In this document: piece after piece, positions 26,155-35,777 of the stretch
Numbering within the stretch: position 1 is the first letter of the stretch
Layout: each line of letters opens with the position of its first letter
Origin: Zanthoxylum bungeanum
Taxonomy: Eukaryota; Streptophyta; Magnoliopsida; Sapindales; Rutaceae
DNA length: 64,000 nt
Reading direction: 5' to 3'
Assembly: GCA_019454045.1 (NCBI GenBank)
Contig: SKCR01035552.1
Span: 57,590-121,589, forward strand
Position numbers and translations under genes: made by a program
The notes under the pieces: generated by a model
Databases searched by the model: none
What the model was told of the DNA's origin: nothing
Seen by the model: the letters and a program-made list of their open reading frames with translations, nothing else

Positions 26155-28133
26155 TGTTGGTTTCTATAATATGTCCCAAACAAAGATTAAGCATGTGAAA
26201 TACTATAAAGAATATATATAAACATGAAGTATGGCGGAATCATACTTACAATGCCTTGTGATGAAGTAGATGATCAAATGGTAGAAGCTCCAAGTGGTGG
26301 AGGATTCGGCCAAGAGGAGGAAGAAGACTTGAAGCTCCAAGCTTTTGTATTCCAAGCTCTTTAATGGTTTCCCTATCACCTCTTTTGATTCCTTGCTTGT
26401 GCTAGCAAAAATGGAGAAATGGAAGATCAAATCTTCCTTGCCCTTGTCAATGGAGTTCTCGGCAATTTGAGAGAGAAGAGAGAATTTTTGTGTAAAGACT
26501 TGATTAATTAATCTTTGTATTACCAAAAATCAATTTATATTTATGTTATAATTTATTAAATTAATAATAAATCTATGACATAAACCATGCAATGGCTTAG
26601 AGTGTCAAACACTCAAACTCCATGCAAAGCCTTTGAGTGAAATGCACACTATCACCATGCAATGCCTTAGAGTGTTTTGTACACTATTAACATGCAATGT
26701 CTTATCAATAAAATAATGCATATAATGACAAGTGTCATGTGGGCCCCACACGTTTCCCAATGAAAGTGGGCCCACGTCCACTCACGCGTTCGGGTTCGAT
26801 ATTTCCGAAATACCGATCTAGCGTCGCGACGTTAATTAAATCGGATTTAAATAAATAATCGCTCCTAGCGAAATTATTATTTACGTCGCTTACGAATTAA
26901 TTCTTAATTAACTCGTATGCCCGAATTAAAAATCTAATTTTAATTTCGCGTCGAAATCGAATTTCGATTATTATATCGAATATAATAATTTTATCGATTA
27001 ATTCCAAATTAATCGTTCTCTCTCTCTAAATAAGGCACTTTATCCAAGATAAAGTTTCTCCGCAATTAATCCAAGATTAATTAAGTCCGAATCAAATATC
27101 ATAGGTGAATCTTCAGGAAGCGACCCAAGAGATCTCCGGATATTTTGGCAGTAAATACGGTCGTCGGATAATCCGAACACGTACGTACCTTGTACTACGT
27201 CTTTACCGATTTACAAGACAAGGTTGGCTTCTAGCAAAGCGCCATGCCTACCCAATTCTCCAGAAATATTCTTATAGGAATATAAGATCTGTATCAGGCG
27301 TAGTATACCGTAGTATTGCGCACATCGATCCAGTATCGGATGGTCACATGCTAGGCCTGGGGCTGGAGATGTGTCTGCCCCGTACGAAACATATATCGGA
27401 CATCAAGCAACTAGTCTCTTTAAATCGGACAATCCTGACCTTGTCATATTGTCCCGACGGTTGCAACCTTTTATAGAGTACTAGTTCTGTGTCCTGCGTG
27501 ATCATCACCTCCATATGTCTGAAGCGATACTTCCATCTTGACATTACATCCAGTACACTACGATTCTCGATAAACCCAGAAGAGGTGTACACAGAACCGG
27601 TTAAGGTCCCCAACCACCAAAACTAAAGTTTACCGATTGTCGCAAGTACTAGCGATGTAAGTCTCAGGTTAAGACCATATACACCTACCCTGATGCGGCC
27701 TCCCATAGACACGCAGACATACTACCAATGGGATTCCGCGGGGTCTATCCAGAGCGAAGCTGTTTTCCGTACCATCGGTAAAACACAACCTCCTATCGCA
27801 CTTGCATAAGTATCCAATACTTAAATATATGAGAACTATGCCGTCGTGCCCTCACAACGTGCACAAGCGCAATACTAGTCTATTCCGCATTATCGATGTC
27901 CAGTCTCGATAATACTACGACTAGGGATATTTAATGATTAAACCTTTGGGGACTGATACTGTCTCATATCATTCTCAGTCCAGGTACTAATCATATGGAC
28001 TTTCGCCATTTATAAGTCAAAGTAAATAAATTTACAAAACGGCAAAAGGCAATTTCATTATCACATAGTTAATTTTTTACAATAATACAATATCATTTAC
28101 AAACAGTGACGCTATGGGACATAATGTCTAACA
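26155..28133 (-). mobile_element. 3' LTR of copia C
   Basis: The minus strand begins TGTTAGACATTATGTCCC at 28133 directly after a polypurine tract and ends at 26155 (plus strand TGTTGGTTTC). It is 1.98 kb long and distantly similar to the family-A LTRs, with a related inverted-repeat block at 26880-27080. The 107-codon ORF at 26203-26526 lies wholly in the LTR and has no recognised domain. Confidence 0.88.
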
Positions 28134-28147
28134 ATCTCCCACTTGGC
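28134..28147 (-). other. Polypurine tract of copia C
   Basis: The minus strand reads GCCAAGTGGGAGAT, placed between the polyprotein stop codon and the LTR start. Confidence 0.85.
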
Positions 28148-29341
28148 CTATAGCCAGTCACTCAAGCATCTAATACCCGAACTATGTATGTGTCGTTCAA
28201 AAACTTGCTGAATGACAGCCTTCGTCAGCGGATCTGCAATGTTATCATCTGATGTGACCTTCTCGACTTTTACATCGCCACGATGTATGATCTCCCGAAT
28301 CAGATGGTAACGTCGAAGAACATGCTTGGACCGTTGATGAGACCTTGGTTCCTTAGCCTGTGCTATGGCCCCGTTATTGTCACAATACAATGGAACGGGC
28401 TCTGCTGCTAACGGAACTACTCCTAATCCAATTAGGAACTTACGGATCCAAACTGCCTCCTTTGCTGCTTCAGATGCAGCGATGTACTCCGCTTCTGTTG
28501 TTGAATCGGCAACAGTATCTTGCTTGGAAGATTTCCAGCTCACTGCTCCGTTATTCAAACAAAAAATGTACCCGGATTGTGACCTGTAGTCATCCTTGTC
28601 GGTTTGGAAACTTGCATCGGTATACCCAGATACCGCAAGTTCTCCACCTCCATATATTAAGAAAGCATCCTTAGTTCGTTTAAGATACTTAAGGATATTC
28701 TTAACTGCTATCCAGTGACCTTCACCTGGATCGGCCTGATAGCGACTGCACATGCTCAAAGCATATGAGACATCAGGTCGTGTACATATCATGGCATACA
28801 TGATCGATCCGACTGCCGAGGCGAACGGTATCCGACTCATGTGGTCTCTCTCTTCCTGAGTCTTAGGACACATGTCCTTAGACAGAGAGGTACCACGTAC
28901 CATTGGAACCAATCCCCTCTTGGATTGTTCCATGTTGAATCTCTTCAACACTTTATCAATGTACGTACTCTGGGAGAGTCCAAGCAGCTTTCTAGATCTA
29001 TCCCTGTAGATTTTTATTCCAAGAATAAAGGCTGCTTCTCCCAGATCTTTCATGGAGAATTTTAATGAAAGCCAAGCTTTCACCGACGTTAGCATGGGAA
29101 TGTCATTGCCTATAAGCAATACGTCGTCAACATAAAGGACAATAAAAGTAAGTGCTCTCCCACTAACCTTCTTGTATACACAAGGGTCATCTGCGTTTTG
29201 CACGAAATCATATTCCTTTATGATCTCATCAAAACGCTGATTCCATGACCGTGATGCTTGCTTCAATCCATAAATGGATCGATTTAACTTGCAAACCTTG
29301 TTTGCAAGTCTTGGTACGATAAAACCGTCAGGCTGTTGCAT
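28148..29341 (-). CDS. Copia C polyprotein, C-terminal part: reverse transcriptase and RNase H
   Basis: This 397-codon frame carries the RT palm and thumb and the RNase H of a Ty1/copia polyprotein. The RT active site YVDD is at residues 70-73, and RNase H acidic residues are visible as D242 (GYTDAS), E283 (STTEAEY) and D321 (YCDNNGA). RT would copy element RNA into DNA in cytoplasmic particles. The frame is not an independent gene. It overlaps the upstream frame by 58 bp and belongs to the same polyprotein, separated by one missing base near 29340, where the upstream frame leaves the expected sequence after NGNLLEDV. The methionine at 29341 is an internal residue. The stop is followed directly by the polypurine tract. 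Confidence 0.92.
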   Translation of the reverse strand: MQQPDGFIVPRLANKVCKLNRSIYGLKQASRSWNQRFDEIIKEYDFVQNADDPCVYKKVSGRALTFIVLYVDDVLLIGNDIPMLTSVKAWLSLKFSMKDLGEAAFILGIKIYRDRSRKLLGLSQSTYIDKVLKRFNMEQSKRGLVPMVRGTSLSKDMCPKTQEERDHMSRIPFASAVGSIMYAMICTRPDVSYALSMCSRYQADPGEGHWIAVKNILKYLKRTKDAFLIYGGGELAVSGYTDASFQTDKDDYRSQSGYIFCLNNGAVSWKSSKQDTVADSTTEAEYIAASEAAKEAVWIRKFLIGLGVVPLAAEPVPLYCDNNGAIAQAKEPRSHQRSKHVLRRYHLIREIIHRGDVKVEKVTSDDNIADPLTKAVIQQVFERHIHSSGIRCLSDWL

Positions 29342-32100
29342 ATAACATCCTCCAAAAGGTTTCCGTTAAGGAAAGCGGTTTTAACGTCCATCTGCCATAT
29401 CTCGTAGTCGAAATATGCAGCTATTGCAAGCATTATCCGAATGGATTTAATCATGGCAACGGGTGAGAAGGTTTCGTCATAATCAATACCATATTGTTGA
29501 CGATACCCCTTCGCTACAAGCCTAGCTTTGTACGTTTGTACGTTGCCATCCATGTCGGTCTTCTTCTTGAAGATCCATCTGCATCCAATAGGCTTTACGC
29601 CTTCTGGTGCGTCAACCAGTGTCCAAACTTGGTTGGCGTACATGGAATCCATCTCGGACTTCATGGCCTCTTGCCATAAAGCGGAATCGATATTTTGTAT
29701 CGCTTCCTTATACGTAGCCGGCTCATTTTCCTCAATAAGATTAATATCTACATGAGGTGAGATCAGGAACCCATACGTCTTAGGTACTGTTCTGACTCTC
29801 TCCGACCTACGCGGTCCTTGTGTATGTGAAGTTTGTGGTACAGACTCATCCCGGACGGTCTGTTCTTGTTCCGTCGTTGATTCATTGCCAGGAACAGTAT
29901 CACTACGATCTTCATCGAGTTCTACTTTCCTCCCACTTACCACTGCATTTATAAAATCCTTCTCAAGGAAAAATGCTTGTAGAGCAACAAATACTTTGTT
30001 CTCTTGTGGGTGATAGAAGTAATATCCTTTGGTTTCCCTAGGATATCCAACGAAAAGGCATTTATCAGATTTGGGTTCAAGTTTGGTACCTTCCAAACGT
30101 TTAACATATGCCCAGCATCCCCAAATCTTCAGGAAAGAGAAACCCGGTTTCCTTCCTGTCCATATCTCATATGGAGTCTGTTCAACAGACTTCGACGGTA
30201 CCTTATTCAAAATAAGTATAGCACTGTTTAATGCGTATCCCCAGAAGGATATTGGTAGCTCAGTGCGACTCATCATTGACCTTACCATGTCCAACAAGGT
30301 GCGGTTTCTCCGTTCGGACACACCGTTTAATTGCGGTGTTCCAGGAGGAGTCCACTGTGAAAGAATACCATATTCTTTCAAGTAATCTTGAAACTCATAA
30401 CTTAAGTATTCGCCACCACGGTCTGACCGTAATGTCTTGATACTCATCCCTGTTTGTTTCTCCACTTCGTGTCGAAACTCTTTGAATTTCTCAAAAGTTT
30501 CCGACTTGTGTCTCATAAGATACACATAACCGTAACGAGATGCATCATCTGTAAAGGTTACGAAGTAGTGAAATCCACCTCTAGCCTGGCTAGACATGGG
30601 CCCGCATACGTCAGTATGAACGAGAGCTAACAGTTCTGTGGCACGTTCACCTTTACCGCTAAAAGGTGATTTAGGCATTTTGCCTAAAAGACAAGATTCG
30701 CAGACGTCATATGAATTGGGATCAAATTCGTCCAAGTACCCACTCTTTGAAAGTGTGGATATGCGAGTCTTGTTGATGTGTCCTAGACGACAATGCCACA
30801 TATAAGCTTCATCTTTTAGATTACTCCTTTTGAGCCTTTTGTTTGTCATTTTAGGAGATTCATTTATATTCAAAATATAAAGACCGTTATTTGCAACAGC
30901 TGTGCAAATTTCTGCATCATTTTTATATAAATAACACCCTGTGTTCCTGAATACAAAAGTGTAACCCTGTTGGGTTAACAAGGATACAGATATAATATTC
31001 CTAGTTAAACTAGGAACAAAATAACAGTTCAAAAGTTTAAGTTCATGCCCTGAGGGCAGTACTAAAACAAAAGTGCCTACGGCCAAAACAGCAACTGGTG
31101 TTCCGTTTCCGACCCGTAGATCCATCTCCCCTGATGCCAGCACCCTGCTATCATGCAGATCCTGCACATCAGTACAAATATGAGCACCACAACCAGAATC
31201 AAAAATCCAATTTTTAAAACTAGAAGTATTCATATTTATCTCAATAACAAACATACCAGAGGCAATGGCCTTGCCAGCCTTGATATCCTCCCTCTGCACA
31301 ATGCTCATTCGGCAGTCACGTTTCCAGTGACCCCTCTTGCCGCAGTTGAGGCAGATGTCGCGAGATTTGTCCTTTGGCTTCCTAGAAGCCACTGTCAACT
31401 TGCCTTTACCCTTCTTCTTGAACTTCTTCTTCCTTGCACCTCCAATTGCCTTGGGGCCACCCTTTGGCGCATGAGAGGTCAATGCTAAATGCGCCTCGCG
31501 CTTGCTCCCCTTTAGGAGTTCCTTTTCGGACTCCTTCAGCACAGACAACAACTCTCCAAGAGTGTCGTCAGTATCCATCAACTTGTAGTTGACTATGATT
31601 TGTTTCCAAGTATCAGGAAGTGACTGCAAGATCATATCTATAGTCAGATCAGCCTCCAAGACTATTCCCATATTGGCCAACTCATCAATATCGGCAATCA
31701 TTTGAGCCCCATGGGCTTCAACTGATGCGCCATCTGTCATCCGGGAGCGGAAGAGTTTCCTTACTAGCTCGTACCTCTTCATCCGCTTATTGGTGCGGTG
31801 AAGATCACGCAATCTTGCCATCATGTTATAGGGATCCAAGTCCCTATTCTGGCGTCTGAAATGCTGAGTCATTGCAGCTAGCATAACTGACTGAGCTTGG
31901 TCACAATCATCACTATGAGTTTTCCATAACTCTAGCTCCAGTGGCTCAGTGGGTTTAGGCGGGAGAGGTCTCTGAATAGTATACAGTATCCTCTCAGCCC
32001 CAAGCACTATCTTGAGGTTCATTTCCCAGTCGGCAAAGTTTGTCCCTTTGAAGACATTATCGCCCATGATTATGTCGCGGATATTACCTTTGCCAGTCAT
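29284..32100 (-). CDS. Copia C polyprotein, N-terminal part: gag, protease, integrase, start of RT
   Basis: The frame has 938 codons starting at MTGKGN. Domains in order: gag (1-240), zinc knuckle C250-C253-H258-C263, aspartic protease DSG at 301-303, pre-integrase HHCC (H436, H441, C467, C470) and the integrase core D497, D560, E596 with the canonical 35-residue D-E spacing, then a linker and the start of RT. Gag packages RNA, protease matures the particle, and integrase inserts the cDNA. Every catalytic residue I looked for is present. The only damage seen is the one-base deletion near 29340, which gives the last ~18 residues a wrong sequence. The 5' LTR and primer site are missing because G2 sequence begins at 32301. 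Antisense ORFs over this gene are shadows. Confidence 0.94.
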   Translation of the reverse strand: MTGKGNIRDIIMGDNVFKGTNFADWEMNLKIVLGAERILYTIQRPLPPKPTEPLELELWKTHSDDCDQAQSVMLAAMTQHFRRQNRDLDPYNMMARLRDLHRTNKRMKRYELVRKLFRSRMTDGASVEAHGAQMIADIDELANMGIVLEADLTIDMILQSLPDTWKQIIVNYKLMDTDDTLGELLSVLKESEKELLKGSKREAHLALTSHAPKGGPKAIGGARKKKFKKKGKGKLTVASRKPKDKSRDICLNCGKRGHWKRDCRMSIVQREDIKAGKAIASGMFVIEINMNTSSFKNWIFDSGCGAHICTDVQDLHDSRVLASGEMDLRVGNGTPVAVLAVGTFVLVLPSGHELKLLNCYFVPSLTRNIISVSLLTQQGYTFVFRNTGCYLYKNDAEICTAVANNGLYILNINESPKMTNKRLKRSNLKDEAYMWHCRLGHINKTRISTLSKSGYLDEFDPNSYDVCESCLLGKMPKSPFSGKGERATELLALVHTDVCGPMSSQARGGFHYFVTFTDDASRYGYVYLMRHKSETFEKFKEFRHEVEKQTGMSIKTLRSDRGGEYLSYEFQDYLKEYGILSQWTPPGTPQLNGVSERRNRTLLDMVRSMMSRTELPISFWGYALNSAILILNKVPSKSVEQTPYEIWTGRKPGFSFLKIWGCWAYVKRLEGTKLEPKSDKCLFVGYPRETKGYYFYHPQENKVFVALQAFFLEKDFINAVVSGRKVELDEDRSDTVPGNESTTEQEQTVRDESVPQTSHTQGPRRSERVRTVPKTYGFLISPHVDINLIEENEPATYKEAIQNIDSALWQEAMKSEMDSMYANQVWTLVDAPEGVKPIGCRWIFKKKTDMDGNVQTYKARLVAKGYRQQYGIDYDETFSPVAMIKSIRIMLAIAAYFDYEIWQMDVKTAFLNGNLLEDVICNSLTVLSYQDLQTRFAS

Positions 32101-32300
32101 CTTGACAACTATAGTCCAACTATAAAGTCAACGATGTTATGGGTACAGTCAAACTGTTACATATAAAAATAACAATATATTAGTCCAACTAATTATTTAA
32201 AATATTGACGAAATAATTTTGAAAGACGCGTAAGGCTAAATATCTGAATGAAATTGCAAATTCAATAATAGCCTCCCACTATTTTCTTCAAGTTTCTAAC
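32101..32300 (-). other. Leader of copia C, truncated
   Basis: The 200 bp upstream of the gag ATG are AT-rich and include the minus-strand block AATAGTGGGAGGC also found in family-A leaders (20745, 50613, 61239). The sequence stops at 32300, where the G2 LTR starts. No 5' LTR or primer site remains. Confidence 0.75.
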
Positions 32301-33180
32301 TGACCGGCGTAAACACACACGTATAACGCAAGCGCACGTATCGTTCAAGTAGTATAAAAATATCGATCCCACGAGGACTTAATTCCTACTGTTGTTATTA
32401 ATTATTGAATCTATTTAATTACAAATATCTAATTAAAAGGGAGAATGGAATTGATTGCTTGATTGATTTGGTTGATTGAGGATTTGCTAAATAAATAAAT
32501 AAAAGGATAAAAGAAAATACTAAGGAAAATACAGATAAAAAGATATAAGGTTGTGATTTCTTTTAATATCATTTAAAAGATGAAGTGATTATTTTATGTT
32601 GTGTAATAAATCTGTGTACTAACCTGGAACACTAAATTATGTAAAAGCCTCTTCCGATGGTCAACTACAAATACCCAGTATAACCCAATTGAACCATATT
32701 CCTATGTCAACCACATTACCTGGATTTATTAAGTCTAAGTTCCAATTATGGCTACCCCCGCCCTACAGGTATATTCCTATCCTGTAAGGAAATCTATTAA
32801 AGGGTTATCTATCCTCAAGGAAGATCGTGGGCTATTAAGTCTAAGGCTGAAACCTAAAATCCCTATGTCTAGTTCATTTTAGATTTACCATTTCAATCTT
32901 ATTGGTGATCAGACAATAAGAAGCTTTAAGCTTAAGACTTAATAAGTAAACTTATTAATTACCCAAACTATAAAATAATCCCTTATAAACTATTGATATT
33001 AAAAGTCATCACAACCCCTAGATAACTAACACATAGCTAGGACTAATAGAAAAATAAAAGACATAAAATAAAAAATACTGAAAAGTAAAATAAAATGTTA
33101 AGGTAAAAGGAATTATTTCTACTACTACTTATTTAGATATCTCCCATTAAAATAATATAAAAACTTGTGATTAATATCAA

Positions 33181-33278
33181 CCAGCCATAAAGGCGGAACC
33201 AAAATAACCAGCCATAAAGGCGGAACCAAAATAACCAGCCATAAAGGCGGAACCAAAATAACCAGCCATAAAGGCGGA
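33181..33278 (-). repeat. Four 27-bp tandem repeats in the G2 3' LTR
   Basis: CCAGCCATAAAGGCGGA (plus strand) starts at 33181, 33208, 33235 and 33262, with an identical 10-bp spacer ACCAAAATAA-type between cores. The core contains a GCC...GGC inverted repeat. The array lies downstream of the TATA box, so it would be in the transcript. Confidence 0.93.
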
Positions 33279-33675
33279 ATTTATGTTTTATTACCCACCG
33301 ACCAATCTGGCGGTATCCTGATTAAGTCCAATTTAAATAGTAAATAAATTATTTTTAAGGGAGATTAATCTAAATAGTAATAGTAAAAGAAATTACCTTT
33401 CACCCGAACATAAGGAAATTACCGCATCACGGTAAATAGTAAAAACTGTAAAAAGTAAAAAGTAAATAGTAAAAACTGTAAAAAGTAAATAGTAATAGTA
33501 AAAACTGTAAAAGAAAGTAAAAAGTAAAAATTAAATTACTATTATTACAAAAAGGAATTAAAAATTATTTACAAAAGTAAAAAAATAAAAACTTAAAGAC
33601 TTTAGAGAGAGAAACTCTCTCTTTAGGAAGATTTGAAGAGAGAGGACTGGACACTGAATTCTGAAATCTCGCCCT

Positions 33676-33685
33676 CTATTTATAG
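33676..33685 (-). promoter_or_regulatory. TATA box in G2 3' LTR
   Basis: The minus strand reads CTATAAATAG, about 750 bp into the LTR, following a GC-rich region with GCGTCGCGACGC palindromes and the ACGT-rich U3. The same box is at 44175-44184 in the 5' LTR. Transcription would start about 30 bp further on. Confidence 0.75.
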
Positions 33686-33740
33686 GCGCAGATGGGGTGC
33701 GCGCGTCGCGACGCTGGGTGCGCGTCGCGCCGCGCGCTAC

Positions 33741-34094
33741 AGTGACACGTGTCACGCGCTGGTTGGTTGACTCAGATTTGATCCGTTGACTTGGCACTGT
33801 TCATGACGTCATCGCTTACGTCATGATGACGTGTCACTGTTCATGACGTCATTGCTTGCGTCTGTGTGTGATGAGGTGGAAGGTGACGTGGCGACACGTG
33901 GGGCGGCGGCCGTCGGACGAATGAGAGCTTGACACGTGGCGCCCTGTGATTGGCTGATGATGACGTGGCGCTTTGACTCGGTTGACTTGCTGACGTGGCT
34001 GCTGATGTGGACGATGATGTGGCGACACGTGGCATGACACGTGAGGCGGTGGCCGTCCAAGCAATGAGATCTTGACACGTGGCACGGCGCACGT
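33741..34094 (-). promoter_or_regulatory. Cluster of 14 ACGT-core sites in U3
   Basis: In about 354 bp I count 14 ACGT cores in contexts such as GACACGTGGC (G-box/ABRE-like), TGACGTCA and TGACGTGG (as-1/C-box-like), mixed with several TTGAC (W-box core) sequences. ACGT would be expected about once or twice by chance. Plant bZIP and WRKY factors bind such sites. The 5' LTR has 15 in the matching region (44244-44620). Confidence 0.7.
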
Positions 34095-34431
34095 TAGCAT
34101 CTCCGTTGTGATGGTGACCGTGGCAGGCGCATTTTAGCAAAGTCAAACTTTTCAACTTGTTGACCCGTTGACCAGGGCGCATTTTAGCATCTCCAGTGCA
34201 CGCTGGGCGTCGCGGCGCGCAAGGTTCCTGCGTCGCGACGCGCTGAAGACTGAAATTTTCCAGTTGGTGTATTTTTGTCCAGTTTTGCCCCAAATTGCCT
34301 CCAGTGCTGTCCAAACTTTATTTATCTGCAAAATAACAACAAAACACATCAAAACGTTCATAAAACTCAAGAAACAATACAAAACATTAGGTCAAATGAG
34401 TGGGAAATAGTGGTATAAATACCACTCATCA

Positions 34432-34444
34432 CACCCCCAAACCT
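34432..34444 (-). other. Polypurine tract of G2
   Basis: The minus strand reads AGGTTTGGGGGTG immediately before the LTR start TGATGAG. It is the plus-strand DNA primer site and proves that the two accessory ORFs upstream are inside the element. Confidence 0.85.
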
Positions 34445-35777
34445 AACATTTTGCTAGTCCTCGAGCAAAACAGAAAATAAAACAACAAGAAAATAAACTT
34501 TAATCTAAGCCACTTTCGTAGGGATCACGATTGCATTTAGCGTATGCAACAAGCCTTTAAACCCCTAGGTGTCCCTAGTGGACGAGTGTAGTCTCGTGAG
34601 GGTTTACAGCAATGATACCCACAAACATTTTACAAAAGTAAAAAGTTAGTTAAAAACTAATGCACACAAAAGCAAAAAGACAAGCGAAAAGAGAATAAAG
34701 AAAGTGACTAATCAGGTGAAAATTCTACTACAAGTTACTAGTTGTTTTGTTTCTTTCTAAATTACCGATAAATAAGTAATTCTCCGATTATTTTTACCAT
34801 TCTCCATATACACAGCTAACAAAATATTAATCAACTCGTTTTTGCCCACAACAATCATAAGTGCAGTTGATAAGAGAGTAATATTTTTGTCCTAAAGTTC
34901 TATCAGATTTCACACCTTTTTTGTAGCAATGGAATAATTTTCTGATTTTTCTGATTTTTTCTTTGATTTTTTTTTCTCTATTTTTTATTTATATACAATA
35001 CCTTCCGTCTATGTAACGAGCTTTGGGTCGGCGGCTCCCAAACCAGTTGGCTTTAGGGCACCAGGTGTTAAGACACCCCTACGAACTTAATTACTCAGAC
35101 TTCAGATATATATATTTTTGCAGCATCTTTGATCCATGTAGCGAGCTTTGGGCCAGTGACTCCCAAACCAGTTGGTTTTAGGGCACTAGGTGTTAAAACA
35201 CCCTTACAGACTTAATAACTCGGATCTCGGACGTTTTTTTTTTTTTTTTTTTTTTTTTTACTCCATCACTATTTAGAGATGCTTCCTCCAATTAAACTAT
35301 AGCACGGAATATTACAAACTTTTCAAATTTAGCTCATGACTGTATGTTTCCATGTAAGTTCATAATACCTGTCAACTGAATATATGAAGATTCATTTTAG
35401 TCAGATTTATGGAGAATTCACAAATTAAATAATTTAAAAGGAAATAAACAAAAATTAACTTGTTTCGAAATATATGGGTTGAGATACGTATCAGGAGTGA
35501 AAACTCCTTACTCAGCTACCTCTCACCAATTCCACCTTTTTAGTCAAAATAAAAACATAAAAATGCAAAATCTTTTTGTAATTTTTGAAAATTTTTCAAT
35601 TTTTTTGTATTTTTCGAAAAATTTTGGACTAAAAATAAAAATAACATACAAACTAAAAACAAGGTACTAATCAACTAAATCCTTCCCCCAAACCTAAATG
35701 AGACATTGTCCCCAATGTCTTAAACAGTAGAAGAAGAGTTAGAAGGTTGTACCTGGTTAGCTGAAATCTACAGGAAA
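34445..35777 (-). other. 3' non-coding region of G2, downstream of LOG
   Basis: No supported gene. It holds a block at 34503-34582 conserved with G1 (11270-11349, opposite strand), a direct duplication of about 98 bp (35008-35105 and 35131-35228, roughly 80% alike, each with CCCAAACCAGTTGG), and an uninterrupted T run (about 26 T on the plus strand) near 35235-35260. The ORF at 35479-35670 is low-complexity. Confidence 0.75.

Larger units (their letters stand above)
32301..34431 (-). repeat. 3' LTR of G2
   Basis: 2131 bp with ends TG...CA (minus strand start TGATGAGTGGTATTTATACC at 34431). It differs from the 5' LTR by visible substitutions and several indels, for example four instead of seven CCAGCCATAAAGGCGGA repeats. 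Confidence 0.92.

Noticed and set aside
26203..26526. 107-codon minus-strand ORF
   Set aside because: It is inside the 3' LTR of copia C and has no recognisable domain or supporting signal.
30029..30385. 118-codon plus-strand ORF over copia C
   Set aside because: It is a shadow of the intact integrase-coding frame on the minus strand.
33181..33278. CRISPR-like appearance of the 27-bp repeat array
   Set aside because: It lies in a plant retrotransposon LTR, the spacers are identical 10-mers, and no cas genes exist here. It is a tandem repeat.
33841..34314. 157-codon minus-strand ORF in the G2 LTR, with similar ORFs at 44315-44632
   Set aside because: It lies in GC-rich U3 promoter sequence. 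Its translation is repetitive from the ACGT motifs, and overlapping frames are open as well, as expected for GC-rich repeats.
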